Part shown: positions 27,066 through 35,516 of the stretch, in pieces
How the letters are laid out: every line of letters starts with the position of its first letter
Numbering within the stretch: position 1 is the first letter of the stretch
Source: Polynucleobacter sp. MG-Unter2-18
GTDB taxonomy: Bacteria; Pseudomonadota; Gammaproteobacteria; Burkholderiales; Burkholderiaceae
Reading direction: 5' to 3'
Length of the DNA: 64,000 bases
Assembly (NCBI RefSeq): GCF_018687675.1
Contig: NZ_CP061302.1
Coordinates: 1,500,192-1,564,191, forward strand
Notes under the pieces: generated by a model
What the model saw: the letters and a program-made list of their open reading frames with translations, nothing else
The model's database searches: none
What the model was told of the DNA's origin: nothing
Program-made: the position numbers and the translations under genes

Positions 27066-27518
27066 ATGAAACTGAAACATTTAATTTTGGCTGCTATCGC
27101 GCCCACACTAGTCGCCGGAACAGGCCTTGCTTACGCACAATTTAAAAAACCAGAAGACGCTATTAAATATCGTCAAAGTGCTTTTACTGTGATGGCTAAT
27201 TCCTTTGGAAAAATTGCTGCCGTTGTTAAAGGCGAGGCGCCATTTAATAAAGATGAAGTAGCAAAGAATGCAGCTGTTGTTGCCATGATCTCAACTTTGC
27301 CATGGCAAGCATTTGGTCCTGGCACAGAAGGTGGCAATGCACTTCCAGGCGTATGGTCAGATAACGCTAAATTTAAAGCGGCTGGAGAAAAAATGCAGTT
27401 GGCTGTTGCCAGCCTGAATACCGCTGCACAGTCAGGTGATCAAGAAGCAATCAAAAAGGCTTTTGGTGCAGCAGGCGCTACCTGCAAAGGTTGCCATGAT
27501 GACTTTAAGAAAAAGTAA
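27066..27518 (+). CDS. Cytochrome c' (class II c-type cytochrome)
   Basis: This is a 150-residue periplasmic cytochrome. A signal peptide (1-24, ending AYAQ) is followed by FKKPEDAIKYRQSAFTVMAN, the standard start of the four-helix bundle. The heme site CKGCH is near the C terminus (about 140-144). Cytochromes c' bind NO or act as small electron carriers. The SD is GGAG. The stop codon abuts the stop of the convergent cytochrome b gene with no spacing. Heme attachment needs the ccm operon at 54.6-61.4 kb. Confidence 0.94.
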   Translation: MKLKHLILAAIAPTLVAGTGLAYAQFKKPEDAIKYRQSAFTVMANSFGKIAAVVKGEAPFNKDEVAKNAAVVAMISTLPWQAFGPGTEGGNALPGVWSDNAKFKAAGEKMQLAVASLNTAAQSGDQEAIKKAFGAAGATCKGCHDDFKKK

Positions 27519-28199
27519 TCAGCTAGTAATGAAGTAACCTAGCGTTACCGCAATGAGGCTCAGTAGCAATAGTGCAAGGCCTCTTTGCAAACTTCCATCC
27601 TTGGAAGCCTGACCCAAGTCTGCAGAGAGATTAATTTCTGTTTCGCTTGGGTCAATTTCTTTATCGCCCACTAACATGGGCTTGATTAAATTCTCACCTT
27701 TAAATTTTTGGTAATACAGAATTGCGCATAAATGAAGTGAAATCACAATAATCAGAATGTTCTCATTAAAATAATGAATTGACGTAAACAGCTGAACCAC
27801 GTCATTAGAAACATATTTTGCGAATGGCCCCTCAAATGCAATGTCATCATTTGCAAAAAGACCGGTTACCGCTTGAAGGCCAACTGAAAAAAGTAGGGCC
27901 AGAACAGACAAAGCACCCAAGGGGTTATGACCAAGCCCCGCTTCGGTCTTATCTCTTAGAAAATGTATTAAGCCCTTTGGACTCGGCACAAAATGCATGA
28001 AGCGCGCATGATAAGAGCCGACAAAGCCCCAGATGATTCTGAAAATAATTAAGCTGAGTACACAGTAACCAGAAAATGCATGCCAACTCATTGCATTACC
28101 GCCAATCTTGACGGTAACAAAACTCAGAATGATGCCGGCTACCAAAAGCCAGTGAAATAAGCGAATCGGCAAATCCCAAACACGGATGATTTTTTTCAT
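27519..28199 (-). CDS. Cytochrome b561-family di-heme membrane protein
   Basis: This 226-residue membrane protein has the bacterial cytochrome b561 / Ni-Fe hydrogenase b-subunit type fold. It begins KKIIRVWDLPIRLFHWLLVA, where the first His is a heme-ligand candidate. Other candidate ligands lie in MSWHAFSGYC, GSYHARFMHF and VISLHLCAILYYQKFKGENL. A predicted final helix closes the protein. It converges with the cytochrome c' gene, a pairing seen repeatedly for these two families, which suggests electron transfer between them. The ATG at 28199 is preferred to 28217. Confidence 0.87.
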   Translation of the reverse strand: MKKIIRVWDLPIRLFHWLLVAGIILSFVTVKIGGNAMSWHAFSGYCVLSLIIFRIIWGFVGSYHARFMHFVPSPKGLIHFLRDKTEAGLGHNPLGALSVLALLFSVGLQAVTGLFANDDIAFEGPFAKYVSNDVVQLFTSIHYFNENILIIVISLHLCAILYYQKFKGENLIKPMLVGDKEIDPSETEINLSADLGQASKDGSLQRGLALLLLSLIAVTLGYFITS

Positions 28200-28243
28200 A
28201 TCTAAAGAATAAATCACTACCCCCTTTAGAATAAGAAAAATTC

Positions 28244-29449
28244 ATGAAAACTAGCCAAGCCTTTAAAACTCTGCTGCTCTACCGTATAGGCGCAACCCTG
28301 AGCTATCAAATCATGATGGTCGCAGTAGGATGGCATATTTATGAGATTACCAATAGCGTCATTTCCCTTGGACTAATCGGTCTTGCGGAACTCATTCCTT
28401 ACTTTGCATTAGCCCTTTATGCTGGACATGCAGTAGATCGCCATTCTCGGAAATGGATTGCTGCGATTGCCTGCACCTTGCATATTGCCGTCGCCTTGTT
28501 TCTAGTTGCAATAGCCCTCGACTGGTTGGCGCCGCCAGTTCTCTTAATTTATTCAGCGGTAGCGTTTTTAGGTTTTGCTCGCGCACTCTTGCGACCTTCA
28601 TATCAGGCCATCTTCGGACAAATCATTCCCCGAGATCAAATGCCACGCTATACCGCTTATGCATCTTCTGCATTTCAGATTTGCGTAGTAACTGGACCGG
28701 GTCTGGGCGGGCTCATGATTGGATTCGCTGGATTGGAGTGGACTTATGCCCTTGCTGCATTGAGTGGAGCTGTCGGTCTATATGGGGTGAGCTTCATTCG
28801 CATCCAACATGAACACTCAGAAGGCATGAGTAAGGATTTCTTAAAAAGCTTTTTGGAAGGTTTTCATTACGTACGAAAACACGATTTAATTGTCAGTATC
28901 ATGCTGCTCGATTTGTTTGCCGTATTGTTCGGCGGCGCAGTATCTATACTCCCCGCCTTTGTTAAAGAGGTTCTCAATGCCGGTCCTGAGACCCTGGGAA
29001 TTCTGAGAGCAGCACCAGCAGCTGGGGCTGTGATTACTGGTCTTTACTTGGCACGTCGACCCCTGCTAGAAGATTGTGGAAGACATTTATTGCTATCAGT
29101 CGGCGGCTTTGGAGTCGCGATTATTGCCTTTGGGCTTTCAAACAATCTTTGGCTGTGCGCACTATTCTTATTTATTTCCGGCTGCTTTGACTCTATCTCA
29201 GTAGTGATCCGTGGCAGCATTATGCAATTGACTACCCCAGATCAGATGCGGGGTAGGATCAGTGCAATCAATGGAATATTTATTGGCTCCTCCAATGAAT
29301 TGGGCGCACTTGAATCTGGAGTTGCAGCAAGTCTAATGGGGCTTGTTCCATCAATCGTATTTGGTGGAGCAGCGACCTTACTAGTTGTCCTGCTCACTTA
29401 CAAGCTTGCGCCTCAACTCAGAAACCTGAATCTCAAAGACCTTACCTAA
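28244..29449 (+). CDS. MFS transporter, EntS-like
   Basis: This 401-residue protein has about twelve membrane helices. The MFS loop motif appears as YAGHAVDRHSRKWIAAIACT between helices 2 and 3. Long cytoplasmic segments (RIQHEHSEGMSKDFLKSFLE) and ILPAFVKEVLNAGPETLGIL resemble the enterobactin-exporter branch (MFS_3). It probably exports a small molecule; the cargo is unknown. It is divergent from the cytochrome b gene by 26 bases from the TTG-independent ATG and stands as a single gene. Confidence 0.87.
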   Translation: MKTSQAFKTLLLYRIGATLSYQIMMVAVGWHIYEITNSVISLGLIGLAELIPYFALALYAGHAVDRHSRKWIAAIACTLHIAVALFLVAIALDWLAPPVLLIYSAVAFLGFARALLRPSYQAIFGQIIPRDQMPRYTAYASSAFQICVVTGPGLGGLMIGFAGLEWTYALAALSGAVGLYGVSFIRIQHEHSEGMSKDFLKSFLEGFHYVRKHDLIVSIMLLDLFAVLFGGAVSILPAFVKEVLNAGPETLGILRAAPAAGAVITGLYLARRPLLEDCGRHLLLSVGGFGVAIIAFGLSNNLWLCALFLFISGCFDSISVVIRGSIMQLTTPDQMRGRISAINGIFIGSSNELGALESGVAASLMGLVPSIVFGGAATLLVVLLTYKLAPQLRNLNLKDLT

Positions 29450-29476
29450 AACTGACTCAGCTAATCTTAGTTAAAC

Positions 29477-30418
29477 TTAGTCAATCTTCGGCAAATCTTT
29501 TTGAATAATCTTTAAACCTTCGCGCAAGGCTTCCTGGTAGCGCTCTCGCTCCGCCTTCATGGTTTCTGCAGTCCAAGAATAAAAGCCCTCGCCGGTTTTC
29601 ATACCCAGCTTGCCGCTGGCAATACGATCACTTAAGCATTTGGCAATATCTGGAGAATTATTCAGGGTCGGATAAATCGTGGCGCCGCCGGCACCATGCA
29701 CGTCGAGTCCAGCATGGTCTCTTTGCATTGCAGGTCCTGCAGCGATGTATCGAAAGCCAAAGCCAAAACGTACGGCCTTATCAATATCTTCCAAGCTAGC
29801 AATCCCAGCATCAACCATTGCGAAGGCTTCGCGAGACAAGGCATGCTGCAGTCGATTTGCCAAGAAGCCTGGTAAATCTTTTTTCACGGTAACGGGAACC
29901 ATGCCGCAAGCTGTCATCAGACGAGAAAGGCTTTCACCTACCATCGGCGAAGTCTTTGCACCATAGACCACTTCTACACAAGGCACTAGGTGTGCAGGCA
30001 TGAAGAAATGTAAGCCAATCATCCGTGCCGCCGTTTTCAGTCCCGCTGAAATATCGCTGATCGGAAAGCTAGTGCTATTGCTCGCCAAGACCGCCTCTGG
30101 TTTTGCATATTGTTCTAGTTTGGCAAATAACTCTTGCTTGATGTCCAGGCGCTCAGGCACGCACTCGATCACTAAATCCACTTCCGACCAATCTATCTCT
30201 TCCAAGGAGCCAGCTGTCGAGAGTAAATGTAGGCGGCGCTCATAACCAAGATCGATCATGGTGTTGGCAAAGTAATCTGGCAAAAGTGCGCGGCGCTCGG
30301 TAGTCGGTTCCAGCACCTGAACTGCACAACCCCCGCGTGCACAAACAGCCGCTACATCGGCACCCATAGTGCCGCCACCAACGATGACGACCTTAGTTTC
30401 GGATGGGTTAAACAACAT
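29477..30418 (-). CDS. 3-hydroxyacyl-CoA dehydrogenase-type NAD-dependent dehydrogenase
   Basis: This is a 313-residue dehydrogenase of the 3-hydroxyacyl-CoA/L-gulonate 3-dehydrogenase superfamily. The N-terminal NAD fold starts VVIVGGGTMGADVAAVCARG. The segments VLASNSTSFPISDISAGLK, RMIGLHFFMPAHLVPCVEVV and DLPGFLANRLQHALSREAF are typical. The C-terminal domain ends with SGKLGMKTGEGFYSW. It has no fused hydratase domain, so a small hydroxyacid or CoA substrate is possible. It is divergent from the 2-hydroxyacid dehydrogenase gene, with an 84-base gap. Confidence 0.87.
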   Translation of the reverse strand: MLFNPSETKVVIVGGGTMGADVAAVCARGGCAVQVLEPTTERRALLPDYFANTMIDLGYERRLHLLSTAGSLEEIDWSEVDLVIECVPERLDIKQELFAKLEQYAKPEAVLASNSTSFPISDISAGLKTAARMIGLHFFMPAHLVPCVEVVYGAKTSPMVGESLSRLMTACGMVPVTVKKDLPGFLANRLQHALSREAFAMVDAGIASLEDIDKAVRFGFGFRYIAAGPAMQRDHAGLDVHGAGGATIYPTLNNSPDIAKCLSDRIASGKLGMKTGEGFYSWTAETMKAERERYQEALREGLKIIQKDLPKID

Positions 30419-30502
30419 CTCAATTTCTCCTTCGGGGGCAAGATAAGGATCAAAAATCCTCTTACAATGCTTGCATTATTCCAATAAAAAAGTAAGTGAG
30501 AC

Positions 30503-31432
30503 ATGATCCCAGTCAATTCAGTACTGCAGGTCGGGCAATTTCCTGAGGTAATGCAAGCGGCTATTGACCGGCGCATTACCCCGGTTCGCTTTCCTGATCT
30601 CACCGCCAATCTGCCGCCAGGCTCTTATGAGAGTATTTTGATTCGCTCAAACACTCAGTTGCCCGCCCAATTGCTTGAGAAACTCCCTACGGTAAAGATG
30701 GTGGCCACTTGTGGCGTAGGTTATGACAATCTCCCCTTGGATTACCTCAAGGCGCATGGAATCAAGGCTAGTAATACCCCAGGTGTTTTAAATGACGCTG
30801 TTTGCGAACTCGCGATTGGCATGCTCTTTGGTTTATTGCGCCGCATTCCACAGGCGCACGAGTTCGTTAAAAGTGCTGCTTGGTCCAAGGGTTTATTTAC
30901 CGTCACGACAACTCTTGCTGGTAAACGGGTCGGGATTGCAGGGATGGGTCGTATTGGCCAAGATCTGGCAAAACGCTTAGAGCCGTTCAAAGTTAATTTA
31001 GCCTATACCGGTCCGACGCAAAAAGATCTACCCTACGAGTACTTCCCCGACATTCAATCTTTGGCAAAAGCATCTGACGTCCTTTTTCTCGCTTGCCCCG
31101 CTACTCCAGAAACAGAAAAAATGATCAATGCGAAAGTCTTAGAAGCTCTCGGACCTCAGGGCTATCTTATTAATATTGCACGCGGTAGCGTAGTAGATGA
31201 GGCTGCACTTTTAGTTGCACTGCAGCAAAAATGGATTGCTGGGGCAGCGCTCGATGTGTTTGAAAATGAACCAAATCCAAACCCAAAGTTCTTAAATATC
31301 GATAATGTTCTATTAACTCCGCATATTGGAAGTGCGACCTCCGAAACGCGGCAATTGATGACAAATTTAGCAATAGATAACTTAGAAGCTTTCTATAATA
31401 AAAAACCACTTCTGACCGAAGTAAAAAATTAA
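30503..31432 (+). CDS. 2-hydroxyacid dehydrogenase (glyoxylate/hydroxypyruvate reductase type)
   Basis: This 309-residue NAD(P)-dependent enzyme carries MVATCGVGYDNLPLDYLKAH, the Rossmann motif VGIAGMGRIGQDLAKRLEPF, the catalytic Arg in INIARGSVVDEAALLVALQ, and the Glu/His pair in VFENEPNPNPKF and LLTPHIGSATSETRQ. It is the first gene of a plus-strand run with a DapA-family lyase and a TRAP transporter. It may reduce the aldehyde- or keto-acid product of that lyase; this link is inferred. Confidence 0.9.
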   Translation: MIPVNSVLQVGQFPEVMQAAIDRRITPVRFPDLTANLPPGSYESILIRSNTQLPAQLLEKLPTVKMVATCGVGYDNLPLDYLKAHGIKASNTPGVLNDAVCELAIGMLFGLLRRIPQAHEFVKSAAWSKGLFTVTTTLAGKRVGIAGMGRIGQDLAKRLEPFKVNLAYTGPTQKDLPYEYFPDIQSLAKASDVLFLACPATPETEKMINAKVLEALGPQGYLINIARGSVVDEAALLVALQQKWIAGAALDVFENEPNPNPKFLNIDNVLLTPHIGSATSETRQLMTNLAIDNLEAFYNKKPLLTEVKN

Positions 31433-31444
31433 AACGGAGCAAGT

Positions 31445-32371
31445 ATGACAATTACCCTACACCCTTCAACATTACCTGCGGTGCTCTCGCCTGTATTAAC
31501 TCCGTTTAAAGATGACGGCAGCCCTGATGCACAAAAATTGCTCAAGCAATGCCAATGGCTCGAATCTAATGGTGTTGGCCAAGCAATCTTTGGCACAAAT
31601 TCAGAAGCCAACTCTATGTCTGCCCCACAAAAAATGGGTGTATTGACAGCATTGATCGAGGGCGGGTTAAATCCGGCTCACATGATGCCTGGCACTGGCG
31701 CCACTTCGATTGATGCCACTGTCACGATGACCCGTCATGCAGTTCAACACAAATGTGCCGGCGTATTGATGCTGCCGCCGTTCTATTACAAAGATGTCAC
31801 TGATGATGGTCTTTTCGCTTTTTACTCAGAAGTCATTCAAAAAGTAGGCGATGCTGGTTTACAAATTTATATTTACAACATTCCACCAGTTACTAAGATT
31901 AATTTAAGCCTGTCTTTATTAGAGCGTCTCGCCAAAGCCTATCCGAAGACGATCGTTGGCATGAAAGATAGTTCCGGTGATTGGGCTTACACAGAATCCG
32001 TTATTAAACTGTTAGCACCCTCCGGTTTCCGCGTTTATGCTGGTAGCGAAGTCTTTCTCATGCGTACCTTGCACGCTGGTGGCGTAGGCTGTATCTCTGC
32101 CACAGCTAACGTAAACCCGGGGGCTATCTCTCATTTAGCAGCGCACTGGAAAGAATCTGATGCAGATCAACGGCAAACTGCTCTAGATCAAGTACGCTCT
32201 ATATTTGCTCAATATCAAATGATTGCTGGTATGAAAACTGCGGTTGCACATTACAGTAAGGATTCGGAGTGGTTGCGCGTGCGTCCACCACTCATGCAAC
32301 TGAGTGCCGACCAGCAAGCAAAGTTGTTGAGTGAGCTACAAAAGATTAATTTCAGCATGCCAGGCCTTTAA
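31445..32371 (+). CDS. DapA-family aldolase/lyase
   Basis: This 308-residue protein of the dihydrodipicolinate synthase / N-acetylneuraminate lyase family has a TIM-barrel fold. The Schiff-base lysine lies in TIVGMKDSSGDWAYTES and the catalytic Tyr in LQIYIYNIPPVTKINLS. The GTNSEANSMS loop replaces the usual GTTGE motif, so it is probably not biosynthetic DapA. Members near TRAP transporters often cleave 2-keto-3-deoxy acids to pyruvate. It starts 12 bases after the dehydrogenase and is followed by the transporter genes. Confidence 0.88.
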   Translation: MTITLHPSTLPAVLSPVLTPFKDDGSPDAQKLLKQCQWLESNGVGQAIFGTNSEANSMSAPQKMGVLTALIEGGLNPAHMMPGTGATSIDATVTMTRHAVQHKCAGVLMLPPFYYKDVTDDGLFAFYSEVIQKVGDAGLQIYIYNIPPVTKINLSLSLLERLAKAYPKTIVGMKDSSGDWAYTESVIKLLAPSGFRVYAGSEVFLMRTLHAGGVGCISATANVNPGAISHLAAHWKESDADQRQTALDQVRSIFAQYQMIAGMKTAVAHYSKDSEWLRVRPPLMQLSADQQAKLLSELQKINFSMPGL

Positions 32372-32399
32372 TTTAATAGATGCAAAACAGGAGACAAAA

Positions 32400-33350
32400 A
32401 TGAAGCTTATAAAAGTAATTGCCGTATCCATCACAATGTTGTTCGGTGCTGCACAAGCACAAAACATTTCCATCGCAACCGGCGGTACTGGTGGCGTTTA
32501 TTACCCAATGGGTGGAGGCCTAGCCTCAGTGTTATCCAAGCATGTACCAGGAATGTCAGCCACTGCTGAAGTGACAGGTGGTTCAGTTGATAATTTAAAA
32601 CTCGTTGGCACTGGTAAACCATACGTTGGCTTCTCAATGGCTGATGCCGCTAAAGATGCTAAAGATGGTGAGGATAAATTTAAGGGCAAGCCAGTAGATT
32701 TACGCAATTTACTGATTCTGTATCCAAACCTCATGCACGTTGCTACCGTGGAATCCACTGGCATTAAGACCATGAAAGACCTCAAAGGTAAGCGCATCAG
32801 CACAGGCTCACCAGGCAGTGCTACAGAAGTAATGGCTTTTCGCTTGTTAGAGGCTGCAGGGCTGGACAAAGACAAAGATGTCAAGCGTGAGCGTTTGAGC
32901 GTTGCAGAATCTGTCAACGCTGTAAAAGACCGCAAGATTGATGCCTTCTTTTGGGTAGGTGGCTTACCAACTGCCGCTGTGACCGATTTAGCAAATAGTC
33001 CTGGCATGAAAATTGTCATGGTAGACACTAATGCTGAAGTCCCTGCTATGAATAAAAAATATGGCAATCTTTATTTCCCATCCGAGATTACAAAACAAAC
33101 TTATAGCGGCATGGAGAAAGATAACAAAGTAGCAGCGGTTGCTAATCTTTTGGTTGTGAACGCTACGATGTCTGATGCAGAGGCATACAAAATTGTTAAG
33201 GCTATTTTTGATAACCAACTTGAACTCGTCCGCTCACATGCTGAGTACAGAAATATCAAGTTAGAAAACCAAAAAGCAAATGCCTCACCGATTGCTTATC
33301 ATCCAGGCGCACTAAAGTACTTTAAAGAAAAAGGTATCAAAGTAAACTAA
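32400..33350 (+). CDS. TAXI-family TRAP solute-binding protein
   Basis: This 316-residue periplasmic binding protein starts at the ATG at 32400 after AGGAGAC. A signal peptide (1-21, ending GAAQAQ) precedes NISIATGGTGGVYYPMGGGL, the TAXI hallmark. LKGKRISTGSPGSATEVMAF is the second ligand loop. It feeds the fused TRAP permease encoded 76 bases downstream. A stem-loop lies between the two genes. The likely substrate is a carboxylate handled by the neighbouring dehydrogenase, lyase and dehydratase. Confidence 0.93.
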   Translation: MKLIKVIAVSITMLFGAAQAQNISIATGGTGGVYYPMGGGLASVLSKHVPGMSATAEVTGGSVDNLKLVGTGKPYVGFSMADAAKDAKDGEDKFKGKPVDLRNLLILYPNLMHVATVESTGIKTMKDLKGKRISTGSPGSATEVMAFRLLEAAGLDKDKDVKRERLSVAESVNAVKDRKIDAFFWVGGLPTAAVTDLANSPGMKIVMVDTNAEVPAMNKKYGNLYFPSEITKQTYSGMEKDNKVAAVANLLVVNATMSDAEAYKIVKAIFDNQLELVRSHAEYRNIKLENQKANASPIAYHPGALKYFKEKGIKVN

Positions 33351-33358
33351 GCCATATT

Positions 33359-33379
33359 GGGGTGAGTTAATCTCACCCC
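33359..33379 (+). promoter_or_regulatory. Intercistronic stem-loop between TAXI binding protein and permease
   Basis: A perfect 8-bp stem GGGGTGAG/CTCACCCC with a 5-base loop begins nine bases after the binding-protein stop. The T-tract after it is poor, so it is more likely a 3' mRNA stabiliser or partial attenuator that favours the binding protein over the permease than a full terminator. Confidence 0.6.
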
Positions 33380-33426
33380 TTCTGCTTTAATGCCGTACAT
33401 AAATATAAAAATAGACTGATATAGAC

Positions 33427-35439
33427 ATGAATCAAAATGTAATTGATAACGAAACCCAAGAAAAATTAGACGCCTTCATTAAACAAGAGGAGGGTGATTC
33501 TAATGACTACAAAGGTATGCTGGCCGTATTCATTACGCTGGTAGCAATAGGCATGTCTTTATTTCATCTATATGCAGCTTATTCGATCGTTCCAACGCAT
33601 CAGCTCAGAGTCATTCACGTTGCCTTAGTCTTGTTTTTAGTGTTCTTAAGCTTTCCGATTGCCGCGCGTTTTAAAAATCAATTGAAGTTTTGGGATGTTC
33701 TATTTGCCATAGGCTCCATTGCCATCGCTTATTACATTCTGGCTGGCGGCGATGAGCTCATGGACAGAAATACTGACCCAAATTCTACTGACGTCATGTT
33801 TGGTATTGCTCTGATCCTGCTCATTCTAGAGAGCGTGAGAAGAACCAATGGCATGGTACTCGTCACCGTTACAGTGCTTTTCTTGCTATACGCCTTCTTT
33901 GGCAACTACCTGCCCGCCCCATGGACTCACAAAGGTTATGGCTTAGATCGGCTCGTAGGTTATATGTTCATGAGTCTAGAGGGCATCTATGGCACTGCAG
34001 TAGACGTTTCTGCAACCCTGATTATTCTTTTCACCATCTTTGGTGCCTTTCTACAATTTACTGGCGCGGGGAAATTCTTCATCGACTTCTCTTTTGCTGC
34101 AATGGGTGGCAAATCATCTGGTGTAGGTAGAACGATTGTCTTGTCCTCTTTCCTCATGGGCGGCCCATCAGGATCCGGTGTGGCAACTACTGTTACGGTC
34201 GGCTCTGTAGCTGCGCCCATGCTTGAAAAAGTGGGCTACGAAAAAAATGCCGCAGGTGGTCTTTTAGCTGCAGGCGGACTTGGTGCGATCATCTCACCAC
34301 CAGTATTGGGAGCGGCTGCCTTTCTGATTGCCGACTTCCTCAAAATCTCCTACTTAGATGTGTTGCTCATGGCAACTATCCCCACAATTCTGTTCTACCT
34401 TGGCTTGTTTGTCATGGTTGAAATCGACGTACGTAAGTACGGCATGAAAAATATTCACTTTGCATCCGCAGAAAGCGCTTGGCAGTTAACTAAAAAATAT
34501 TGGTTTCATTTTTTCTCTTTGATTTCTATCGTAGTTTTTATGATGTTTGGCTTCTCGCCAGTGATGTCAGTCTTTTGGGCTACCATTGTTTCTGCGCTAT
34601 CTAGTATGTTGCGCGAAGATACCGCCATCATTCCATGGGCTTGGTTTAAAGGTAAAGAACCCATACTCTCTGGTCTTTACAACTCCAGTTTATCGAAGGC
34701 GCTCTCATCGGGCTCTACAGGCGTATTAGCGATTGCTGCAACCTGTGCGGGTGCAGGCCTCATCGTTGGTACCGTTACCCTCACTGGCCTGGGTCTCAAA
34801 TTTAGCTCCATCGTGATTCAGTATGCGGGAGGCTCATTGCTGCTAACGGCTATCTTTACAGCATTGATTGTCTGGATCGTTGGTCTTGCGGTACCAGTAA
34901 CCGCTTCTTATATTATTTGCGCTGTGATCGCTGCGCCGGCACTCATTAATTTAGGTGTGCCTGCATTTGCTGCACACATGTTCATCTTCTATTACGCAGT
35001 ACTTTCAGAGGTATCACCCCCAACAGCTTTATCTCCATTTGCTGCGGCCGCAATTTGTAAAGGGAATCCTTATAAAACTACTTTACAAACCTGGAAATAC
35101 GTTGCCCCAGCAATCTTGGTGCCATTCATGTTTGTCCTTGATAAGTCAGGCGTAAGTTTGCTCCTGATGGGATCTACCAGCGCTTTAGAGCAGGCCGACT
35201 GGACTCAGATTGCATGGATCTCATTTACTGCTGTAGTTGGCATCATTTGTTTAGCCGGCGGCTTGCAGGGTTGGTTTATTGAGAAAACCAAAGTATTTGA
35301 GCGTGTGATCATGGTGATCTCTGGGGTGGCTTTAGCTTACCCCTCTACGGAAGCTGATCTCATTGGTTTTATTGGATTTGCTTTGGTACTCATCACTCAA
35401 CTCATTACTCACTACAAACTCAATCCCAAATCTACTTGA
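33427..35439 (+). CDS. TRAP transporter fused permease (4TM/12TM)
   Basis: This 670-residue membrane protein combines the small (DctQ-like) and large (DctM-like) subunits, as usual for TAXI-type systems. The DctM part carries GGKSSGVGRTIVLSSFLMGG, GPSGSGVATTVTVGSVAAPM and GGLLAAGGLGAIISPPVLGA. The later SEVSPPTALSPFAAAAICKG segment is also typical. It imports a carboxylate with sodium or protons, taken from the binding protein encoded upstream. An intrinsic terminator follows. Confidence 0.93.
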   Translation: MNQNVIDNETQEKLDAFIKQEEGDSNDYKGMLAVFITLVAIGMSLFHLYAAYSIVPTHQLRVIHVALVLFLVFLSFPIAARFKNQLKFWDVLFAIGSIAIAYYILAGGDELMDRNTDPNSTDVMFGIALILLILESVRRTNGMVLVTVTVLFLLYAFFGNYLPAPWTHKGYGLDRLVGYMFMSLEGIYGTAVDVSATLIILFTIFGAFLQFTGAGKFFIDFSFAAMGGKSSGVGRTIVLSSFLMGGPSGSGVATTVTVGSVAAPMLEKVGYEKNAAGGLLAAGGLGAIISPPVLGAAAFLIADFLKISYLDVLLMATIPTILFYLGLFVMVEIDVRKYGMKNIHFASAESAWQLTKKYWFHFFSLISIVVFMMFGFSPVMSVFWATIVSALSSMLREDTAIIPWAWFKGKEPILSGLYNSSLSKALSSGSTGVLAIAATCAGAGLIVGTVTLTGLGLKFSSIVIQYAGGSLLLTAIFTALIVWIVGLAVPVTASYIICAVIAAPALINLGVPAFAAHMFIFYYAVLSEVSPPTALSPFAAAAICKGNPYKTTLQTWKYVAPAILVPFMFVLDKSGVSLLLMGSTSALEQADWTQIAWISFTAVVGIICLAGGLQGWFIEKTKVFERVIMVISGVALAYPSTEADLIGFIGFALVLITQLITHYKLNPKST

Positions 35440-35464
35440 ACATCTTGAATTAGTTCAAGATTAT

Positions 35465-35495
35465 AAAAAATCCCGCCTCTTGAGCGGGATTTTTT
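35465..35495. terminator. Bidirectional intrinsic terminator
   Basis: The stem AAAAAATCCCGC/GCGGGATTTTTT (35465-35476 and 35484-35495) with a 7-base loop has A and T tracts on both sides. It lies between the convergent TRAP permease and enolase-superfamily genes and can serve both. Confidence 0.88.
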
Positions 35496-35516
35496 ATTAC
35501 TGAGAATGTAAATACA

